Shown: positions 7,544 through 9,488 of the stretch, one piece after another
Numbering within the stretch: position 1 is the first letter of the stretch
Layout of the letters: the number at the start of each line of letters is the position of its first letter
Source of the DNA: JAYUKV01 sp043764135
GTDB taxonomy: Bacteria; Patescibacteriota; JACMRA01
Length of the DNA stretch: 9,488 nucleotides
Direction: 5' to 3'
Assembly (NCBI GenBank): GCA_043764135.1
Contig: JAYUKV010000113.1
Span: forward strand, 1 to 9,488
Notes under the pieces: generated by a model
The model's database searches: none
Seen by the model: the letters and a program-made list of their open reading frames with translations, nothing else
What the model was told of the DNA's origin: nothing
Program-made: the position numbers and the translations under genes

Positions 7544-7737
7544 AAATAGAATTACTCCCTTTGCAGGGAGAGTGACTTACGTCAAAGTTATTTAAATTAT
7601 ATAGTTAATTTTGATTTAAGTCAAATATTTCCCCTACCCTAAGGCAGGTTGACGTGGCTAGGTGCCAAAAATATTTAACCCATGAAAGGACGTGACAAAA
7701 GCCAAATATACTAAAAATTTATAACAATTTTTTAACT
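7544..7737. other. Non-coding interval with repeated ACGTCA-like boxes and a small hairpin
   Basis: No gene is seen in these 194 bases. CTCCCT (7555-7560) and AGGGAG (7565-7570) form a six-pair hairpin with loop TTGC just after the toxin stop codon, but no T-run follows, so it is not a clear terminator. TGACTTACGTCAAA (7573-7586) resembles TGATTTAAGTCAAA (7612-7625). ACGTCAA (7579-7585) is the exact inverse of TTGACGT (7649-7655). GACGTG also occurs twice (7651, 7689), each followed six or seven bases later by GCCAAA. These could be protein-binding sites for the gene starting at 7738 or for element maintenance. A TTGACG at 7649 with TATTTA 17 bases later is a weak promoter candidate. Confidence 0.3.
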
Positions 7738-7754
7738 ATGTCAAAAACACTTAT
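7738..7754 (+). pseudogene. 5' fragment of an unknown gene cut by the IS
   Basis: ATG 7738 opens a frame with codons M-S-K-T-L before the insertion sequence begins at 7755. If the IS and one copy of the TAT duplication are removed, the frame reads MSKTLINTIEKEIKNNPE and continues without a stop into the sequence at 8824-9190. The ATG has the same kind of context (TTAACT-ATG) as other genes here. This is strong evidence that it is the original start of the gene to the right of the IS. Confidence 0.75.
7752..7754. repeat. Target-site duplication TAT, left copy
   Basis: TAT immediately left of the IS end; the same TAT lies immediately right of the other end (8821-8823). Three-base duplications occur in some IS5 groups. 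Collapsing the two copies restores an open frame across the junction, which supports the call beyond the chance match of three bases. Confidence 0.7.
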
Positions 7755-7774
7755 GAGGCTGTCTAAAATCTTTT
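7755..7774 (+). repeat. IS left terminal inverted repeat
   Basis: GAGGCTGTCTAAAATCTTTT, an exact reverse complement of 8801-8820 over all 20 bases; the match stops at the next inner base (7775 against 8800). Confidence 0.95.
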
Positions 7775-7810
7775 TTATCTTCACTATAGCCACTTACAAT
7801 TTTGTAAAAA

Positions 7811-7838
7811 TTACACACCTCTATTAAGAGGTATGTAA
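7811..7838 (+). promoter_or_regulatory. Hairpin that pairs the transposase Shine-Dalgarno
   Basis: ACCTCT (7817-7822) pairs with AGAGGT (7827-7832) around loop ATTA. TTACA (7811-7815) pairs with TGTAA (7834-7838), with a single C-A mismatch between the two blocks. The 3' arm holds AGAGG, a Shine-Dalgarno eight bases before ATG 7840. The folded state would hide the ribosome site. A smaller stem, TTACAA/TTGTAA, lies just upstream (7794-7807). Leader hairpins that block translation of read-through transcripts are known for IS10 and IS50; the same role here is inferred. Confidence 0.6.
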
Positions 7839-7839
7839 T

Positions 7840-8802
7840 ATGAAAAAACAACAAGCATTAATTGGTACTAGCGGTACCAATTGTCTTACTGGCTACGCCA
7901 GTAAGACAAAAAAATACAAGTTATATTCTCACGAATTAACGCAAGAACAATTTAAGTTAATAGAGAAATATTTACCAATAGTCAAGCTGACTAGACCATT
8001 GAAATATGCGAAGATTGATTTTATCAATGCAATGTTCTATGTTTTAAAGACGGGCTGTCAATGGAGAGAATTACCAGAAAAATATCCGCCTTTCAAATCT
8101 GTACATAGGTATTTTAGAATCTTGTGTATGAAATTTGTTTGGAACAAAATAGTTAAACATATTAACATGGAATATGTTAAACCTAAGCATTATGGTCAGA
8201 AAAATAATTCAGGAGTGAAGATTAAAACTTCTAAGTGTAAAATCTCTTGTCCAGATGCGATGTTAATTATTGATAGTAAAAGTATTCGCACCAGCAATTA
8301 CTACAACGGAAGTTTCAAAGGACGAGATGGAAATAAAAAAATTAAAGGTATCAAACTTTGTCCTGTCATAGACAGGGCAAGAAGACTCTGGAGTCTTCAA
8401 ATGTATTCAGCTAATACTGATGAGTGCAAGTGTTTCAAAATTGGTTTAGAGAGGGCTATAGTTCCTAAAATCAAACCAAATGCTAAAATAGTTATAGCTG
8501 ATAGATATTTTGATAGTCAACCTTTCAAAGAATATACAAAGAGGATTTTAAACTTAGATACTTACACCTTAAAAAGAATACCAAAGCGGAAATTTGAACT
8601 ACCTGAGGACAAAATTAGAACTAAATATTTAGAAAAGAAAATGCAAGAATTAGTCAACCCACACCGTTATCTAATCGAACAATTTTTTGCTCACCTTGAA
8701 CAAGCCCGTAGACTTGTTCAAGTCTACGAAAGAAAAACAAGTTCTTACCTAGGTTTTGTCAACTTACGGGTTATTCAAATGATGATCAGAAGAATGGGTT
8801 AA
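7840..8802 (+). CDS. IS5-family DDE transposase
   Basis: A 320-residue transposase that cuts and joins the IS ends. Residues 29-105 form the N-terminal DNA-binding region of IS5-family enzymes (YSHELTQEQFKLIEKYLP, then GCQWRELPEKYPPFKSVHRYF). The catalytic acids are visible: Asp145 in LIIDSKSI, Asp221 in VIADRYFD, and Glu280 in HRYLIEQFFAHLEQARRL. The last contains the Arg-Tyr-x-x-Glu spacing of the IS5 YREK-type signature. Length is normal to slightly long, because residues 1-25 are an extension encoded by two perfect DNA hairpins. ATG 7840 is preceded by AGAGG at eight bases, the clearest Shine-Dalgarno in the window and unlike the host-style genes nearby, which suggests a foreign origin. 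A later start would remove the extension, but no ATG lies between 7840 and the conserved region. The frame is intact. Confidence 0.93.
   Translation: MKKQQALIGTSGTNCLTGYASKTKKYKLYSHELTQEQFKLIEKYLPIVKLTRPLKYAKIDFINAMFYVLKTGCQWRELPEKYPPFKSVHRYFRILCMKFVWNKIVKHINMEYVKPKHYGQKNNSGVKIKTSKCKISCPDAMLIIDSKSIRTSNYYNGSFKGRDGNKKIKGIKLCPVIDRARRLWSLQMYSANTDECKCFKIGLERAIVPKIKPNAKIVIADRYFDSQPFKEYTKRILNLDTYTLKRIPKRKFELPEDKIRTKYLEKKMQELVNPHRYLIEQFFAHLEQARRLVQVYERKTSSYLGFVNLRVIQMMIRRMG
7860..7882 (+). repeat. Perfect hairpin inside the first transposase codons (B)
   Basis: AATTGGTAC (7860-7868) and GTACCAATT (7874-7882) are exact inverse copies, nine pairs, around TAGCG. The hairpin begins 20 bases after the start codon and encodes part of the N-terminal extension (LIGTSGTN). 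Confidence 0.8.
7881..7909 (+). repeat. Perfect 13-pair hairpin inside the first transposase codons (C)
   Basis: TTGTCTTACTGGC (7881-7893) and GCCAGTAAGACAA (7897-7909) are exact inverse copies around a three-base loop, TAC. It shares two bases with hairpin B and encodes CLTGYASKT. With the leader hairpin it makes a nearly continuous chain of stems across the start of the gene. Confidence 0.85.
8358..8398 (+). repeat. Two back-to-back hairpins in the transposase gene
   Basis: TTGTCCTGTC (8358-8367) pairs with GACAGGGCAA (8371-8380) around ATA: ten pairs including one T-G. Directly after it, GAAGACTC (8381-8388) pairs with GAGTCTTC (8391-8398) around TG. Both lie within the codons around ValIleAspArgAlaArgArgLeuTrp, between the first and second catalytic acids. 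Confidence 0.7.
8695..8728 (+). repeat. Region with two mutually exclusive 10-pair hairpins
   Basis: CTTGTTCAAG (8713-8722) pairs perfectly with CTTGAACAAG (8695-8704) around eight bases. Alternatively CGTAGACTTG (8707-8716) pairs perfectly with CAAGTCTACG (8719-8728) around TT. The two folds share bases and cannot coexist. The region encodes HLEQARRLVQVYE near the catalytic glutamate. Confidence 0.7.
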
Positions 8803-8820
8803 AAGATTTTAGACAGCCTC
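8801..8820 (-). repeat. IS right terminal inverted repeat
   Basis: Exact reverse complement of 7755-7774. Its first two bases are the last two bases of the transposase TAA stop codon (8800-8802). Confidence 0.95.
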
Positions 8821-8823
8821 TAT
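8821..8823. repeat. Target-site duplication TAT, right copy
   Basis: Matches TAT at 7752-7754 on the other side of the IS; see that entry for the restored frame. Confidence 0.7.
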
Positions 8824-9190
8824 AAACACAATCGAAAAAGAAATTAAGAATAATCCAGAATTGCTTAATTTTCTGAGTAGTGATTTTAAAGAGATTTATT
8901 ATGATAAACAATTCATTGACACAATTAACTCAATTAAAATTATAAAAAATGAATTTGAAAAGGCTTCAAATGAAATGTATAAAAAGAGAAAACTTGAATA
9001 TGATGTTGAAATAAAAGTAAAATACGATAATTTGGTAAATGAAAGTAATTCAAGACTACTGATTGCCAGATCTAAAAAGGAGCTATTAATGCAACAGATT
9101 GAGAAAAAATATAAAATTGATTCGTGCTTTACTATTTACATGAAAAAATTATCTACAAAGAAAGAGGGTACGATTTTGAAAAAGACTTGA
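8824..9190 (+). pseudogene. 3' fragment of the IS-interrupted unknown gene (helical, charged protein)
   Basis: This frame is open from inside the right IS end (after a stop at 8810-8812) to TGA 9188-9190. It joins in frame with ATG 7738 once the IS and one TAT are removed, giving a protein of about 127 residues up to this TGA. I do not recognise the family. The sequence is rich in Lys, Glu, Asn and Ile. The stretch from about IKIIKNEFEKASNEMYKKRK through ELLMQQIEKKY looks like one long helix, possibly a coiled coil. TTG 8861 or a later ATG could restart translation, so a shortened protein is possible. The next reading frame overlaps its last 67 bases and looks like its natural continuation, suggesting a second lesion. 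Confidence 0.65.
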
Positions 9191-9411
9191 AAGTGTTTAG
9201 GTTTTTAGAAATACAAATATACGTATTCAAAACTCCAAAAGAAAATTATTTTAACAATATGACAATTGATGAAGTTAATATTGAAGATGGTGAAATTAAG
9301 TTTTCTTTTGTACTGTTTGATAATATTAAAAGCTCAATATCTTTCAACAGATCAGAAGTTAGTGAAGTATTAAATTTTAAAATTTGTGATCCGCAATCAA
9401 ACGTTTGGTAG
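9124..9411 (+). CDS. Unknown 95-residue frame, probably the shifted 3' end of the interrupted gene
   Basis: Open from GTG 9124 (after TGA 9118-9120) to TAG 9409-9411. It overlaps the previous frame by 67 bases, shifted by -1. Residues such as KIIYKERGYDFEKDLKVFRF and the strand-rich part IEDGEIKFSFVLFDNIKSSISF look like real protein, so it is likely the C-terminal part of the same gene after a single-base change, or a separate overlapping gene. ATG 9259, with context TTAACAAT-ATG identical to that of the gene at 5793, is another possible start. The stop codon lies inside the first unit of the 13-bp tandem array, so the present C-terminus (SNVW) may have been set by the array. No family is recognised. 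Confidence 0.45.
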   Translation: MLYYLHEKIIYKERGYDFEKDLKVFRFLEIQIYVFKTPKENYFNNMTIDEVNIEDGEIKFSFVLFDNIKSSISFNRSEVSEVLNFKICDPQSNVW

Positions 9412-9488
9412 TACCGTTTGGTAGTACCGTTTGGTAGTACCGTTTGGTAGTACCGTTTGGTAGTACCGTTTGGTAGTACCGTTTGGTA
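9402..9488. repeat. 13-bp tandem direct repeat array, unit CGTTTGGTAGTAC, running off the window edge
   Basis: Six exact units plus nine bases of a seventh, with no variation, reaching the last base of the window. The unit is more GC-rich than its surroundings and contains GGTA-G-TACC, a small dyad. Thirteen is not a multiple of three, so each reading frame meets a TAG once every three units. It could be an iteron set (replication origin or partition site), a slippage product, or an assembly artefact at a contig end. Confidence 0.9.

Larger units (their letters stand above)
7755..8820 (+). mobile_element. Complete IS5-family insertion sequence, 1066 bp
   Basis: The element is bounded by 20-bp perfect inverted repeats beginning GAGGCTGTCTAAAATC and flanked by TAT direct repeats. 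It carries one DDE transposase gene on the + strand, in the same direction as the gene it interrupts. The transposase stop codon overlaps the first two bases of the right inverted repeat, so the element is compact on that side. Its left leader is about 65 bases between the inverted repeat and the ATG and can form two hairpins. All parts look intact, so the element may be active or recently inserted. The ends and overall layout fit the IS5 family (IS1031/IS427-like groups); subgroup is not certain. Confidence 0.92.

Noticed and set aside
7555..7570. Rho-independent terminator after the toxin gene
   Set aside because: The six-pair hairpin is not followed by a T-run.
7621..7700. Structured RNA or tRNA in the GC-richer patch before the interrupted gene
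   Set aside because: No cloverleaf or known riboswitch core could be drawn; only short scattered pairings are present.
7682..7714. Ten-codon leader peptide frame (MKGRDKSQIY) before the interrupted gene
   Set aside because: A frame this short is expected by chance; there is no Shine-Dalgarno and no linked attenuator.
1..9488. Alternative genetic code with TGA as glycine
   Set aside because: The long reading frames contain no in-frame TGA, and a code-25 genome would have many. TGA ends the toxin gene in a sensible place.
9402..9488. CRISPR array
   Set aside because: Units are contiguous with no spacers, and no cas genes are present.

Overview
The window is A+T-rich DNA carrying the back part of a type IV secretion / conjugation (T4SS) gene cluster, then a two-gene unit with a PemK/MazF-type toxin, then an intact IS5-family insertion sequence sitting inside a small unknown gene, and finally a 13-bp tandem array that runs off the right edge. 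The best guess for the host is a Candidate Phyla Radiation (Patescibacteria) bacterium or a mobile element living in one. The reasons are the minimal T4SS of pilin, VirB6-like, small membrane protein and VirB4 without VirB8/9/10; the style of the PemK-like toxin (an N-terminal Phe/Trp helix, then an ER-E-VW motif and a NIG-EQDGKG block); low GC; and almost no Shine-Dalgarno sequences. This is inference from family resemblance, not a search. The genetic code looks standard for TGA: the long reading frames have no internal TGA, which argues against the TGA=Gly code of Gracilibacteria and Absconditabacteria.

Layout. 18-365 is a two-helix TrbC/VirB2-like pilin. 378-2171 is a VirB6/TrbL-like polytopic channel protein with a Cys-rich outer loop and a long basic tail. 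2174-2959 is a VirB3/PrgI-position membrane protein with an added soluble domain. 2966-4819 is the VirB4 ATPase. 4868-5788 is a membrane-anchored outer protein with a possible lysozyme-like core. 5793-6350 is a single-pass membrane protein of unknown role. All are on the + strand with gaps of 2-48 bp, so they are probably one operon. A 100-bp gap at 6351-6450 holds a TATAAT box overlapped by a dyad, followed by a Replic_Relax-like protein (6451-7152) whose last codons overlap the start of a PemK/MazF-like toxin (7145-7543).

The right third. 7544-7737 is non-coding and has several ACGTCA-like boxes. At 7738 an ATG opens a gene that is broken after 17 bases by a 1066-bp IS5-family element (7755-8820). 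The element has 20-bp perfect terminal inverted repeats and a 3-bp TAT duplication. Removing the IS and one TAT copy restores one continuous frame from 7738 into the sequence right of the IS. The restored gene changes frame again near 9121-9187, and its shifted 3' part ends inside the 13-bp array (9402-9488).

The most unusual structure is in the IS. Its transposase leader and coding sequence contain many compact, nearly perfect hairpins. One pairs the Shine-Dalgarno sequence just before the start codon, two more are built from the first codons, and one region can form either of two mutually exclusive stems. A further hairpin pairs the start codon of the VirB6-like gene just after the pilin gene. 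No relaxase, VirD4 coupling protein, tRNA, rRNA or CRISPR array was seen in the window.
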